In this document: piece after piece, positions 7,897 to 16,624 of the stretch | How the letters are laid out: each line of letters opens with the position of its first letter | Position numbering within the stretch: position 1 is the stretch's first letter | Assembly: GCF_964253025.1 (NCBI RefSeq) | Contig: NZ_CAXUQC020000001.1 | Location: 4,836,001-4,900,000, forward strand | Origin: Rhizobacter sp964253025 | Lineage (GTDB): Bacteria; Pseudomonadota; Gammaproteobacteria; Burkholderiales; Burkholderiaceae_C | Length of the DNA stretch: 64,000 nucleotides | Direction of reading: 5' to 3' | Position numbers and translations under genes: made by a program | Notes under the pieces: generated by a model | Database searches by the model: none | Told to the model about the DNA's origin: nothing | The model's input: only the letters and a program-made list of their open reading frames with translations

Positions 7897-9330
7897 ATGA
7901 TCCAACACGACAAGCTGTACATCGGGGGCCAATGGGTCCCGAGCGTGGGCCAGGAAAGCCCCAGCACCGTCACCTCGCCCGCGACCGAGGAAACGATCGC
8001 CACGGTGGTGCGCGGCACGGCCGACGACGTCAACCGTGCGGTCCAGGCCGCCCGTGACGCCTTCGACGGCTGGTCGAGCCGCCCGGTGGCCGAGCGTGCC
8101 GCCTTCCTGATGAAGATCCACGAGGGCCTGAAGGCGCGCGCCGCCGACATCGCCCAGGCCATCACCTCCGAGATGGGCATGCCGCTGAAGCAGTCGCTGC
8201 GCATCCAGGCCGGCTCGCCGATCGCCGCCTTCAAGCTGTATGCCGGCCTGGTCGACAAGTTCCACTTCGAGGAGGAAGTCGGCAACTCGCTCGTCGTGCG
8301 CGAAGCCATCGGCGTGGTCGCCGCCATCACGCCCTGGAACTACCCGCTGCATCAGATCGCCGCCAAGGTGGCGGCCGCGCTGGCCGCGGGCTGCACCGTC
8401 GTGCTCAAGCCGTCCGAAGTCGCACCGCTGGACGCCTTCATCCTGGCCGAGGTGATCCACGACAGCGGACTGCCCGCCGGCGTGTTCAACCTCGTCACCG
8501 GCCGTGGCACGGTGGTGGGCGAGGCCATGGTGTCGCACCCGGACGTCGACATGGTGTCGTTCACGGGTTCCACCCGCGCCGGGCGCCGCATCTCCGAACT
8601 GGCCTCGGCCACGATCAAGCGCGTGGCGCTCGAGCTCGGCGGCAAGTCGGCCTCCATCATCCTCGACGACGCCGATTTCCCGACCGCCGTGCGCGGCTCG
8701 GTGGGCGCCTGCTTCCTGAACGCCGGCCAGACCTGCACCGCCCACACGCGCATGCTGGTGCCGGAGAGCCGCTACGAGGAGGCAGCCCAGCTGGCCGTGG
8801 CCGCCACCGAGGCTTACCGCGTGGGCGACCCCTTCGAGGAAACCTCCACCATGGGGCCCGTCGCTTCCAAGGCACAGCAGAAGACGGTCAACGAGTACAT
8901 CGAGATCGGCCTGTCCGAGGGCGCCGAGCTGCTGACGGGTGGCCTGGGTGCGCCCGAGGGCCTGCAGTCGCGTGGCTACTACGTGCGCCCGACGGTGTTC
9001 GGCCGCGTCAAGCCCGAGTCGCGTCTGGCCCAGGAGGAGGTGTTCGGGCCGGTGCTGTCCATCATCACCTACAAGGACGAGGCCGATGCCATCCGCATCG
9101 CCAACAACACGCAGTACGGTCTGTCCGGCGGCGTTTGGTCGTCCTCCGACGCCCGGGCCCAGCAGGTGGCCCGCAAGATGCGCACCGGCCAGGTCGACAT
9201 CAACGGCGGCACCTTCAACATGCTGGCCCCCTTCGGCGGCTACAAGCAGTCCGGCAACGGTCGTGAGTTCGGCAAGTACGGTCTCGAGGATTTCCTCGAG
9301 CTGAAGTCCTTCCAGTTCAAACGCGCTTGA
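7897..9330 (+). CDS. NAD(P)-dependent aldehyde dehydrogenase
   Basis: A 477-residue member of the aldehyde dehydrogenase superfamily, oxidising an aldehyde to the acid with NAD or NADP. All catalytic landmarks are present: Asn148 in ITPWNYP, the general base Glu246 in LELGGKSA, and the nucleophile Cys280 in NAGQTCTAHTR, with the cofactor-site SFTGSTRAGR. Its length is usual for the family. The C-terminal NGGTFNMLAPFGGYKQSGNGRE stretch is typical of the broad-specificity group that handles aliphatic or aromatic aldehydes; the true substrate cannot be read from sequence. It is followed by a strong terminator, so it is transcribed alone. Confidence 0.9.
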   Translation: MIQHDKLYIGGQWVPSVGQESPSTVTSPATEETIATVVRGTADDVNRAVQAARDAFDGWSSRPVAERAAFLMKIHEGLKARAADIAQAITSEMGMPLKQSLRIQAGSPIAAFKLYAGLVDKFHFEEEVGNSLVVREAIGVVAAITPWNYPLHQIAAKVAAALAAGCTVVLKPSEVAPLDAFILAEVIHDSGLPAGVFNLVTGRGTVVGEAMVSHPDVDMVSFTGSTRAGRRISELASATIKRVALELGGKSASIILDDADFPTAVRGSVGACFLNAGQTCTAHTRMLVPESRYEEAAQLAVAATEAYRVGDPFEETSTMGPVASKAQQKTVNEYIEIGLSEGAELLTGGLGAPEGLQSRGYYVRPTVFGRVKPESRLAQEEVFGPVLSIITYKDEADAIRIANNTQYGLSGGVWSSSDARAQQVARKMRTGQVDINGGTFNMLAPFGGYKQSGNGREFGKYGLEDFLELKSFQFKRA

Positions 9331-9349
9331 GCGACTGCGGTCTAATGGG

Positions 9350-9382
9350 AAGGGCTTGCTGAGGAAAGCAAGCCCTTTTTTG
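9350..9382 (+). terminator. Rho-independent terminator after the aldehyde dehydrogenase gene
   Basis: A perfect 9-bp stem, GGGCTTGCT (9352-9360) with AGCAAGCCC (9367-9375), closes a 6-base loop and is followed directly by six T residues (9376-9381). It lies 20 bases after the stop at 9330. Confidence 0.9.
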
Positions 9383-9405
9383 TTGCCCGATGACCCAGCC
9401 CGTCC

Positions 9406-10599
9406 ATGAAGCTCATTCCGTTCGAGGCCGAATACCTCCAGGTCGGAACCTCGCTGCCGTTCGACCTCCACAACACCGAGGGCCTGTTGCTGATGCCGCG
9501 CGAGGCGGTCATTGCCGACCGCACGCAGCTCGAGCACCTGCTGGGCCACGATCTCATGGTTGACGAGCACCAGAGCGCCGAGTGGCGCCAGGAACGCGCC
9601 CGCGAGCGCGAGCTGGAGGATGCCTTCGCCGAGGCATTCGAGGCGCCGCGCGGGGCGGCGCCGCCGCCCCCGTCACCCCCTGACCATGCCGAACTGATCG
9701 CCGAGCTGGGGCAGCTGCAGTCGCAGCTGCACGCGCTGCTGATCGACAACCGGCCGGATGACAAATGGCTGCCCCGGATGGTGGCCGTTTCTTCCCGCAC
9801 GCTGGATCTCACCCACCAGCATGCCGATGCGCTGCTCTTCCTCGTGCTCCAGCGGGCCGTGCGCCGCTATGAGCACTACAGCAGCCGGCATTCGCTGCTG
9901 TGCGCCATGGCCTCGGCCTTGTGCGCCGAGCAACTCGACATGCCCGAGGCGCAGGTCCGTTCGCTGATGCTGGCGGCGCTGACGATGAACTGGAGCATGA
10001 CGGCGATGCAGGACGAACTCACCTTGCGTGAGCGCACACCTTCGCTCGACCAGCGCGTCCGCATCGACCGCCATCCCGAGCTCAGCGCGCGCCAGCTCGA
10101 GTCCGCCGGCGTGCAGGACCGCCTGTGCATCGATGTCGTGACGCGCCACCACCAGGACGGCCCGGTCGATCTGCGCTTCGCCGCGCTCGCGCCGGCCGAT
10201 CAGCTGGCGCGGGTGCTGCGCCGCCTGGACGTCTTCTTCGCCAAGATCAGCCCCCGCCTCAGCCGGCCCGGCATGCCGGCGCCATTGGCTGCGCGCGCCG
10301 CCTGCCTCGGACCCAACGGCGAGCCCGACGAAGTCGGCTCGGCCATCATCAAGGTGCTGGGCATCTACCCGCCGGGCACTTGCGTGGCGCTGGCCAACGG
10401 CGAGTTGGCCATGGTGCTGCGGCGCGGGCCGCACGCCAGCCAACCGCACGTCGTGAGCCTCACGACGGCGGGCGGCGCCGCGCTGCTCGCGCCGCTGCGG
10501 CGTGATACCGCCCAGCCGGCCTACCGCATCACCGGGACCGTCCGGCCGAGCGACCTCCGCAGCGCGGTGGCGCTGCCCGACCTGCTGGCCATGATGTAG
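9406..10599 (+). CDS. Degenerate HD-GYP-type protein
   Basis: A 397-residue cytosolic protein. The N-terminus (PFEAEYLQVGTSLPFDLHNTEG) resembles the start of PilZ-like or HD-GYP-associated proteins, a proline-rich linker follows near residues 85-95, and the central region (YSSRHSLLCAMASALCAEQL, then HPELSARQLESAG and VVTRHHQDG) aligns with HD-GYP phosphodiesterases, which hydrolyse cyclic di-GMP. The metal-binding HD pair is replaced by MN in LAALTMNWSMTAMQDEL, and the GYP position is not seen, so it is unlikely to be an active phosphodiesterase. The C-terminal part YPPGTCVALANGELAMVLRRG is characteristic of this Burkholderiales group. A regulatory or binding role is inferred. Confidence 0.65.
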   Translation: MKLIPFEAEYLQVGTSLPFDLHNTEGLLLMPREAVIADRTQLEHLLGHDLMVDEHQSAEWRQERARERELEDAFAEAFEAPRGAAPPPPSPPDHAELIAELGQLQSQLHALLIDNRPDDKWLPRMVAVSSRTLDLTHQHADALLFLVLQRAVRRYEHYSSRHSLLCAMASALCAEQLDMPEAQVRSLMLAALTMNWSMTAMQDELTLRERTPSLDQRVRIDRHPELSARQLESAGVQDRLCIDVVTRHHQDGPVDLRFAALAPADQLARVLRRLDVFFAKISPRLSRPGMPAPLAARAACLGPNGEPDEVGSAIIKVLGIYPPGTCVALANGELAMVLRRGPHASQPHVVSLTTAGGAALLAPLRRDTAQPAYRITGTVRPSDLRSAVALPDLLAMM

Positions 10600-10614
10600 G
10601 CGGAGCAGGGCGGG

Positions 10615-11565
10615 TCAGTGCGAGGCGGTCAGCGCCAGCGACACCTGCCAGAGCCGTTCCGCCGCCGCCGGGTCGGCGATGTGGGGCGCGAAGCCGGAGG
10701 TCCGGTTGCCCGGTTCGGCCGGGAGCGCTTCCTGGCAGTCTTCGAGGTAGCGGCCGCCCCGGCCTTCGAGGGCTGGCGCCGTGGCCGCCCACACGGAAGT
10801 GGCCGCGCCCTGGGCCGGCGTCTTGAAGCGGCTGCTCATCCGGCCGTCTTCACCGACCCAGCCCATGGCCCGCTTCTCGTCGTCGGGCACGTGCCGGTGC
10901 AGCTCGGTGTCCACGCCGCCCGGGTGAACCGCCAGGGCGGTGACCCCGTCCCTGGCATGTCGGAGGTGCAGGCCGAGCGACATCAGCGCGTTCGCCGACT
11001 TGGCCTGTGCATAGGCCTTCCACTTGTTGTAGTCGCGCCGTTCGAAGTGCAGGTCGTCGAAGTCCACGCCACCCAGCTTGTGTCCCATGGAGCTGAGGGT
11101 GACCACCCGCGACGGGGCGCCGCGCTGCAGGGCCGGCAGCAGCGCGGTGGTGAGCGCGAAATGCCCCAGGTGGTTGGTGGCGAACTGCGATTCCCAGCCT
11201 TGCGCCGTGCGCTGCAGCGGGCAGGCCATGACGCCGGCGTTGTTGATGAGGAGGTGCAGCGGTCGGTCGCCCCAGTCGGCGGCGAAGCGGCGAACGCTCG
11301 GCAGGTCGGCCAGGTCGAGCAGGCCCACATGCACGTTGGGGTTGCCCGTGTCGTCGCGCAGCGTTTGCGCTGCGTGCCGGCCCTGCTCGGCATTGCGAAC
11401 GGCGAGCGTGACCTCGGCGCCGGCCTGCGCCAGCGCCCGGGCGGTTTCGAGGCCGATGCCCGCACCCCCGCCGGTGACGATGGCGTTGCGGCCACGAAGG
11501 TCGATGCCCTGCACCACCTCGAGGGCGGTGCTGCGGGCGTGGAAGGGTGATGTGATCTGCGTCAT
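10615..11565 (-). CDS. Short-chain dehydrogenase/reductase, retinol-dehydrogenase-like
   Basis: A 316-residue NAD(P)-dependent oxidoreductase. The cofactor motif TGGGAGIG lies at residues 31-38, the NNAG motif at 108-111, and the catalytic tyrosine and lysine are in YAQAK (185-189), after LSSMGHK, which supplies the serine. The insert with DFDDLHFERRDYNKW before the active site is typical of the WWOX/retinol-dehydrogenase-like subgroup. The substrate is unknown. The ATG at 11565 is chosen because GAGGAGA precedes it; an in-frame ATG 14 codons upstream lacks such a site. It is divergent from the M20 peptidase gene, with 81 bases between. Confidence 0.85.
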   Translation of the reverse strand: MTQITSPFHARSTALEVVQGIDLRGRNAIVTGGGAGIGLETARALAQAGAEVTLAVRNAEQGRHAAQTLRDDTGNPNVHVGLLDLADLPSVRRFAADWGDRPLHLLINNAGVMACPLQRTAQGWESQFATNHLGHFALTTALLPALQRGAPSRVVTLSSMGHKLGGVDFDDLHFERRDYNKWKAYAQAKSANALMSLGLHLRHARDGVTALAVHPGGVDTELHRHVPDDEKRAMGWVGEDGRMSSRFKTPAQGAATSVWAATAPALEGRGGRYLEDCQEALPAEPGNRTSGFAPHIADPAAAERLWQVSLALTASH

Positions 11566-11646
11566 GCTTGTCTCCTCGATGTCCACGCCGCAGGATACGG
11601 GAGTCACCCGGTTCTACACTTCCCCCAGGTGACAAGGAGACCCCCC

Positions 11647-13122
11647 ATGAACGCACGCGACCCCCTCGCTCCGCGCAGCCCGGACCTGCCGGGTGCCATC
11701 GCTGCCATCACCGACCGCATCTGGGACGAGGAAATCGTGCCGGCGCTCACCGACTACATCGCCATCCCGGCCAAGAGCCCGATGTTCGACCCGGACTGGC
11801 AGAAGAACGGGTTCATCGATCGGGTCGTGCGCGATGCCGCCGCTTGGGTGGAGGGCAAGAAGGTCGCGGGCCTGCGGCTGGAGGTCATCCGGCTGGAGGG
11901 CCGCACGCCGCTCATCTTCTTCGAGGTGCCGGCCACCGCGACCGACAGCACCGGCACGGTCCTGCTCTACGGGCACCTGGACAAGCAGCCCGAGTTCAAC
12001 GGCTGGCGCAGCGACCTCGGCCCCTGGACACCGAAGTACGAGAACGGCTTGCTCTACGGCCGTGGCGGCGCCGACGATGGCTATGCGGTGTATGCCGCCA
12101 TTGCCGCCATCCTGGCCCTGGACAAGGAAGGCGTGCCGCGCCCCCGCTGTGTGGGACTGATCGAGGCCTGCGAGGAGAGCGGCTCCTTCGACCTGCCGTT
12201 CCACGTCGACGCACTGCGCGACCGGCTGGGCGAGGTCGGTCTGGTGGTGTGCCTGGACAGCGGCGCGGGCAACTACGACCAGCTCTGGCTCACCACCAGC
12301 CTGCGCGGCGTCGTGAGCGGCACGCTCAAGGTCGAGATTCTCACCGAAGGCGTCCACTCGGGCGATTCGAGCGGCCTCGTGCCATCGAGTTTCCGCATCC
12401 TGCGCCAGGTGCTCGACCGGCTCGAGGACGCCCGCACCGGACACCTGCTGCCGGCGCGCTTCCATTGCGAGATCCCCGCCGACCGTATCGAGCAGGCGCG
12501 CGCCACGGCGCGCATCCTCGGCGACGACGTGTGGAAACGCTTTCCGTGGGCCTGCGGCGCCGATGGGGGGCCCACCCTGCCGACGACCACCGACCCGCTG
12601 GAAGCGCTGCTCAACCGCACCTGGCGCCCGTCCCTGAGCGTGACGGGAGCCGACGGTTTTCCCGCACTCAAGGACGCGGGCAACGTCTTGAGGCCGTACA
12701 CCGCCTTCAAGCTCAGCCTGCGACTGCCGCCGCTGGTCGACGGCAACGTCGCCGCGGCCGAGCTCAAGACGCTGCTGGAGGACAACGCGCCCTACAACGC
12801 CCGCGTCACCTTCGCAGCTGATGGCCGCGTCGGCGCGGCCGGCGCCACGGGCTGGAACGCGCCCGGCCTCGCCCCCTGGCTCGAAGACGCACTCAACCAG
12901 GCGTCGATGGACCAGTTCGGCGCACCCTGCGGTTACGTGGGGCAGGGCGGCACCATTCCCTTGATGAGCCTGCTGCAGCAGAGCTTCCCGGCCGCGCAGA
13001 TGATGGTCTGTGGCGTGCTCGGCCCCAAGAGCAACGCGCACGGCCCGAACGAGTTCCTGCACGTGCCGTATGGCAAGAAGCTGACAGCGGCGGTGGCGCA
13101 GGTGATGGCGGCCTACCGTTGA
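11647..13122 (+). CDS. M20-family metallopeptidase
   Basis: A 491-residue zinc peptidase of the M20 (ArgE/DapE/CPG2-like) family, which hydrolyses dipeptides or acylated amino acids. Metal-site motifs are in order: LLYGHLDKQPE (first histidine and the following aspartate), GRGGADDGYA (bridging aspartate) and EACEESGS (general-base glutamate), with a C-terminal GPKSNAHGPNEFL supplying the last histidine. The lid domain lies between. It has no signal peptide, so it acts in the cytosol. The start at 11647 has AAGGAGA upstream; an ATG six codons earlier does not. Confidence 0.9.
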   Translation: MNARDPLAPRSPDLPGAIAAITDRIWDEEIVPALTDYIAIPAKSPMFDPDWQKNGFIDRVVRDAAAWVEGKKVAGLRLEVIRLEGRTPLIFFEVPATATDSTGTVLLYGHLDKQPEFNGWRSDLGPWTPKYENGLLYGRGGADDGYAVYAAIAAILALDKEGVPRPRCVGLIEACEESGSFDLPFHVDALRDRLGEVGLVVCLDSGAGNYDQLWLTTSLRGVVSGTLKVEILTEGVHSGDSSGLVPSSFRILRQVLDRLEDARTGHLLPARFHCEIPADRIEQARATARILGDDVWKRFPWACGADGGPTLPTTTDPLEALLNRTWRPSLSVTGADGFPALKDAGNVLRPYTAFKLSLRLPPLVDGNVAAAELKTLLEDNAPYNARVTFAADGRVGAAGATGWNAPGLAPWLEDALNQASMDQFGAPCGYVGQGGTIPLMSLLQQSFPAAQMMVCGVLGPKSNAHGPNEFLHVPYGKKLTAAVAQVMAAYR

Positions 13123-13173
13123 GCGCAGCCGGGTGGCGGCGCCGCTGCGTCCGTTGCCAGGCCGCTTCGGCGA

Positions 13174-14835
13174 TCAGGCCGGCAGCGGCAGTCCCAGCAG
13201 CTGCGCCGCGAGCGCTTCCGCGACCTCGATGCCATCCACGCCGGCCGACATGATCCCGCCGGCGTAGCCCGCGCCTTCTCCCGCCGGGTAGAGCCCGCGC
13301 ACATTGAGGCTTTGCCGGTCCCGCCCGCGCGTGATGCGCAGCGGGGAGGAGGTGCGCGTCTCCACGCCCGTGAGCACGGCATCGTGCATGGAGAAGCCGC
13401 GGATCTGTCGCTCGAACGCGGGCAGCGCCTCGCGGATCGCCAGGATGGCGTACTCGGGCAGGCTGCTGCGGCCGCGTTGCCCAAGGTCGGTCATTTCCAC
13501 GCCGGGCTTGTACGAAGGCTCCACATCGCCGAGCGCCTTGGAGGGGCGGCCCTTGATGAAGTCGCCCACGAGCTGGCCCGGCGCCCGGTAGCCACCCCCG
13601 CCCAGCTCGAAGGCGCGGGACTCGAGCACCCGCTGGAAGGCCATGCCGTCGAGCGGGCTCACCGGTCCTTCACGCCGGCCGTCCTGCCGGTAGTCTTCGG
13701 GGGCGATGCCGACCACGATGCCCGCGTTGGCATTGCGCTCGTTGCGTGAATACTGGCTCATGCCGTTGGTGACGACGCGTTCGGCTTCCGAGGTCGCCGC
13801 CACCACGGTGCCGCCCGGGCACATGCAGAAGCTGTACACCGAGCGCCCGTTGCGGGCGTGGTGCACGAGCTTGTAGTCGGCCGCGCCCAGGATCGGGTTG
13901 CCGGCGCTGGGGCCGAAGCGGGCCCGGTCGATCACGCCTTGCGGGTGCTCGATCCGGAAGCCCACCGAGAACGGCTTGGGCTCCATGAACACGCCGCGCT
14001 CGTGCAGCATGGTGAAGGTGTCGCGCGCGCTGTGGCCGAGTGCCAGCACCACGTGGTCGGCGCGCAGCTGTTCGCCGGAGGCCAGGGTGAGGCCCCGCAC
14101 CTGCCCGCCTTCGATCAGCACATCGGTCACGCGCTGCTCGAAGCGGATCTCGCCGCCCAGGGCCAGGATGTCCGCGCGCATCTTCTCGATCATGCTCACC
14201 AGCCGGAAGGTGCCGATGTGCGGCTTGCTCACGAAGAGGATTTCCTCGGGGGCACCGGCCTTCACGAATTCGGTGAGTACCTTGCGCGTCAGGTGACGGG
14301 GGTCGCTGATCTGGCTCCACAGCTTGCCGTCCGAGAAGGTGCCGGCGCCGCCTTCACCGAACTGCACGTTGGATTCGGGATGCAGCTCGCCACGCCGCCA
14401 CAGGCCCCAGGTGTCCTTCGTGCGTTCGCGAACCTCCTTGCCGCGTTCGAGCACCAGGGGGCGCAGGCCCATCTGGGCCAGCACCAGCGCGGCAAAGAGC
14501 CCGCAGGGACCGAAGCCCACCACCACCGGGCGTGGGCGTTCGGCCGAGAAGAAGTCGGCTGGCGCATGGCCCAGGAAACGGTACGACGTGTCCGGCGTGG
14601 TGCGGATCTGAGGGTCGCCCTCGTGTTGCAGCAGCACGGCCGCTTCATCGGCCAGCGCGCAGTCGATCGTGTAGATCAGCACGATGGCGGTCTTCTTGCG
14701 CGCGTCGTAGCTGCGCTTGAAGACAGTGAAGTCACGCAGGTCGGCATCGGCGATGCCCAGCCGTTCGACGATGGCGGGGCGCAGCGCGTCCTCGGCGTGA
14801 TCGAGGGGCAGGCGCAGTTCGGTGATTCTCAGCAT
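13174..14835 (-). CDS. FAD-dependent dehydrogenase (COG2509 type)
   Basis: A 553-residue flavoprotein. After an N-terminal domain of about 90 residues (MLRITELRLPLDHAEDALRP) comes the FAD-binding motif VVVGFGPCGLFAALVLAQMG, then QFGEGGAGTFSDGKL, which is diagnostic of the uncharacterised FAD-dependent dehydrogenase group COG2509. The C-terminal GEGAGYAGGIMSAGVDGIE closes the FAD site. The substrate is unknown; the group is widespread and often annotated only as NAD(P)/FAD-dependent oxidoreductase. The ATG at 14835 is preferred over one 19 codons upstream because family similarity starts with LRITEL. It converges on the M20 gene. Confidence 0.85.
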   Translation of the reverse strand: MLRITELRLPLDHAEDALRPAIVERLGIADADLRDFTVFKRSYDARKKTAIVLIYTIDCALADEAAVLLQHEGDPQIRTTPDTSYRFLGHAPADFFSAERPRPVVVGFGPCGLFAALVLAQMGLRPLVLERGKEVRERTKDTWGLWRRGELHPESNVQFGEGGAGTFSDGKLWSQISDPRHLTRKVLTEFVKAGAPEEILFVSKPHIGTFRLVSMIEKMRADILALGGEIRFEQRVTDVLIEGGQVRGLTLASGEQLRADHVVLALGHSARDTFTMLHERGVFMEPKPFSVGFRIEHPQGVIDRARFGPSAGNPILGAADYKLVHHARNGRSVYSFCMCPGGTVVAATSEAERVVTNGMSQYSRNERNANAGIVVGIAPEDYRQDGRREGPVSPLDGMAFQRVLESRAFELGGGGYRAPGQLVGDFIKGRPSKALGDVEPSYKPGVEMTDLGQRGRSSLPEYAILAIREALPAFERQIRGFSMHDAVLTGVETRTSSPLRITRGRDRQSLNVRGLYPAGEGAGYAGGIMSAGVDGIEVAEALAAQLLGLPLPA

Positions 14836-14970
14836 GGAAGGTCGGGGCCCGGCGGGGAGGGACGGGAAGCCGGCATTGTCCCTTAGGACCACGTCCCGCG
14901 GAGCGCGGGCCGCGGCGCGCGGCGTGTCGCTCCGCCCGATCCCGCGCCCGACGCGAGCCGCGCAGGCAGC

Positions 14971-14994
14971 AAAAAGCCGCCCGGAGGCGGCTCG
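14971..14994 (-). terminator. Terminator of the DUF4148 gene pair
   Basis: On the minus strand AGCCGCC and GGCGGCT form a perfect 7-bp stem (14986-14992 with 14975-14981) around a 4-base loop, followed by five T residues (complement of 14971-14975). It stands 21 bases beyond the stop of the gene at 15016. Confidence 0.85.
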
Positions 14995-15015
14995 TTGCAG
15001 GCGGCGATGTCGGGC

Positions 15016-15381
15016 TCAGGAGCCGGACTTGTTGCCGCGCACCGCGGCGCGGGCTTCCGCGCGAACGGTTTCGCGGTCACGCGATTCGCCGGCCGGGGCA
15101 CGGGCGTACTCCATGCCGACGTCGAAGTTGACGATGGAACCCTCGGCGCGCGCCTTGAGGAAGTCCGCCTTCACCTGTTCGCGGGTCAGGCCGACCGACG
15201 ATGCCGAGGAGGCTGCCGGGGTGGCCGAGGCGGCAGCAGCCGGTGCCTTGGCCTTCTTCGCGACCGGAGCGGGAGCGGCCTGCGGGCCGAAGCCGGTCAG
15301 CGGGTCGAATTCACCGCCAGCGAAGGCGGAGGTGCCGGCAACGGCGAGGGCGACGGCGGCGAGGAGATGGCGGGCGTTCAT
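15016..15381 (-). CDS. Secreted DUF4148-type protein, copy 1
   Basis: A 121-residue exported protein. The signal peptide MNARHLLAAVALAVAGTSAFA is followed at once by GGEFDPLTGFGP, which recurs in both neighbours. A low-complexity alanine-rich stretch leads to the module LTREQVKADFLKARAEG...FDVGMEYARAP, typical of the DUF4148 family of small Burkholderiales envelope proteins with unknown function. The module is followed by a shortened second half (RETVRAEARAAVRGNKSGS). The gene lies 35 bases after copy 2 and is followed by a terminator, so the two form one operon. Confidence 0.8.
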   Translation of the reverse strand: MNARHLLAAVALAVAGTSAFAGGEFDPLTGFGPQAAPAPVAKKAKAPAAAASATPAASSASSVGLTREQVKADFLKARAEGSIVNFDVGMEYARAPAGESRDRETVRAEARAAVRGNKSGS

Positions 15382-15416
15382 GATCGTGTCCTTGATGGGC
15401 GTGTTCGGAGGGCGGC

Positions 15417-15815
15417 TCAGGAGCCGCTGGCATTGCGGGCGCGGGCGCGCAAAGCGGTGCGGGTCTCGGCGCGCACTTCTTCGCGGGTCAGCGTCGAGCG
15501 GCCTTCGGGCGCCTGGGCGTATTCCACGCCGGTGTCGAAGCTGACGAGGTCGCCTTCAGCGCGGGCACGCAGGAACTCGGCGCGCACTTCGCTGCGGGTG
15601 GTCGTCGAGGCGACGGCCGGTGCCTGCAGGTAGGCGGTGCCGGCGTCGAAACGCTCGACGGCTGCGCGCTGGGCGGCAGGGGCAACGGCCACGCGGGGGG
15701 CGGCGGAGGTGGACACGGCGCCGTAGCCGGTCAGCGGGTCGAACTCGCCACCGGCGAGGGCGGCGGTGCCCACGAGGGCGAGGGAAGCGGCGGTGAAGAG
15801 TTGCTTGGCGTTCAT
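15417..15815 (-). CDS. Secreted DUF4148-type protein, copy 2
   Basis: A 132-residue exported protein that begins with the signal peptide MNAKQLFTAASLALVGTAALA and the mature N-terminus GGEFDPLTGYG shared with its neighbours. It has two repeats of the DUF4148 module, TRSEVRAEFLRARAEGDLVSFDTGVEYAQAP and LTREEVRAETRTALRARA, and ends in NASGS like the others. The function is unknown; family members are abundant, small and presumably periplasmic. The ATG at 15815 is preceded by AAGGACACC. A promoter-bearing region upstream (15816-15998) is a copy of the one upstream of copy 3. Confidence 0.8.
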   Translation of the reverse strand: MNAKQLFTAASLALVGTAALAGGEFDPLTGYGAVSTSAAPRVAVAPAAQRAAVERFDAGTAYLQAPAVASTTTRSEVRAEFLRARAEGDLVSFDTGVEYAQAPEGRSTLTREEVRAETRTALRARARNASGS

Positions 15816-15924
15816 GATGGTGTCCTTGCGATTCAGAGGTTTGACATGTCGGGCATGGCGGCGATCTGCCGTCTTGTCCAGCCTCTCGGTGAGTCGCCTG
15901 GGGCTTGATCTCATCGATGCCTGG

Positions 15925-15953
15925 ACTTTAGGGATAACCCTGGTCGTGAAAAA
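15925..15953 (-). promoter_or_regulatory. Promoter of DUF4148 copies 2 and 1
   Basis: On the minus strand TTTTTC (complement of 15948-15953) and TAAAGT (complement of 15925-15930) are separated by 17 bases. The pair sits at the same place in the duplicated region as the promoter at 16550-16578, which supports both. The candidate regulator site 15961-15998 lies just upstream. Confidence 0.5.
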
Positions 15954-16038
15954 CTGCCTGGGCTTCAATTCCGCATTGCTCAAAACGAAACAATGGGGAG
16001 AGGGCGGCCCGTGCTGCAACGCCCTCTGGCAAAAGCGG

Positions 16039-16440
16039 TCAAGAGCCCTGGACGCCGCGGCGCACGCCACGGGCCAGTCGGGTTTCCTCGCGCACCTGCT
16101 CCCGGGTGAGGGTCGACGGCGTCTTGGGGGCCTGGGCGTAGTTCGTGCCGACGTCGAAGCTGTCGTTGCCGCCTTCGGCGCGGGCCCGGGCGAGCTCGGC
16201 GCGAACTTCGGCGCGGCTGAGGCTGCTGCCGGCCACGGCGGTGTCGAACATGCGTTCTTCACGGGTGCCGCCGAGGGTGCCGGCGCTCCGGGCCTCCGCG
16301 ACCTGGGCGCGCACTTCGGTGCGGGACACGGTCGATTGAACGGGGCCGAAACCGGTGAGCGGATCGAACTCGCCGCCAGCGAAGGCGGAGGTGCCGAGGA
16401 GGGCGAGGGCGGCGGCGGCGATGTGGTGCTTGCGGATCAT
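16039..16440 (-). CDS. Secreted DUF4148-type protein, copy 3
   Basis: A 133-residue exported protein, third of the tandem set. The signal peptide MIRKHHIAAAALALLGTSAFA is followed by GGEFDPLTGFGP. The mature part holds three helical modules: SRTEVRAQVAEARSAGTLGG, SRAEVRAELARARAEGGNDSFDVGTNYAQAP and LTREQVREETRLARG. It ends in VQGS. AGGAAG precedes the ATG at 16440. Its promoter region is divergent from the LysR-type gene at 16632, which makes that regulator the likely controller. The function is unknown. Confidence 0.8.
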   Translation of the reverse strand: MIRKHHIAAAALALLGTSAFAGGEFDPLTGFGPVQSTVSRTEVRAQVAEARSAGTLGGTREERMFDTAVAGSSLSRAEVRAELARARAEGGNDSFDVGTNYAQAPKTPSTLTREQVREETRLARGVRRGVQGS

Positions 16441-16549
16441 GATGTGCTTCCTGGTGACAGAGGTTTGAAGGGTGGGCACGGCGGCCTGTTGCCGTCCTTT
16501 CCCGCCTCGGTGAGTCGCCTGTTCAGCATGTGGCTCATCGATGGGATGA

Positions 16550-16578
16550 ACTGTAGACATTGCGCCGAATTCAATAAA
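16550..16578 (-). promoter_or_regulatory. Promoter of DUF4148 copy 3
   Basis: On the minus strand TTTATT (complement of 16573-16578) and TACAGT (complement of 16550-16555) are 17 bases apart. The elements align with those of the promoter at 15925-15953 in the duplicated block. Confidence 0.5.
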
Positions 16579-16586
16579 CGGCTTGT

Positions 16587-16624
16587 GGTTCAATTGCGTG
16601 TTGCTGAAAACGGAATGATTGGGG
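16587..16624. promoter_or_regulatory. Candidate LysR-regulator site, shared with 15961-15998
   Basis: The stretch contains TTCAATT, TTGCT and AAAACG in the same order and spacing as 15961-15998, and ends in GGGG in both. It lies upstream of the DUF4148 promoter and directly before the LysR-type gene at 16632, the usual position for binding by a divergently encoded LysR protein. Assignment as a binding site is inferred from conservation and position. Confidence 0.4.
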
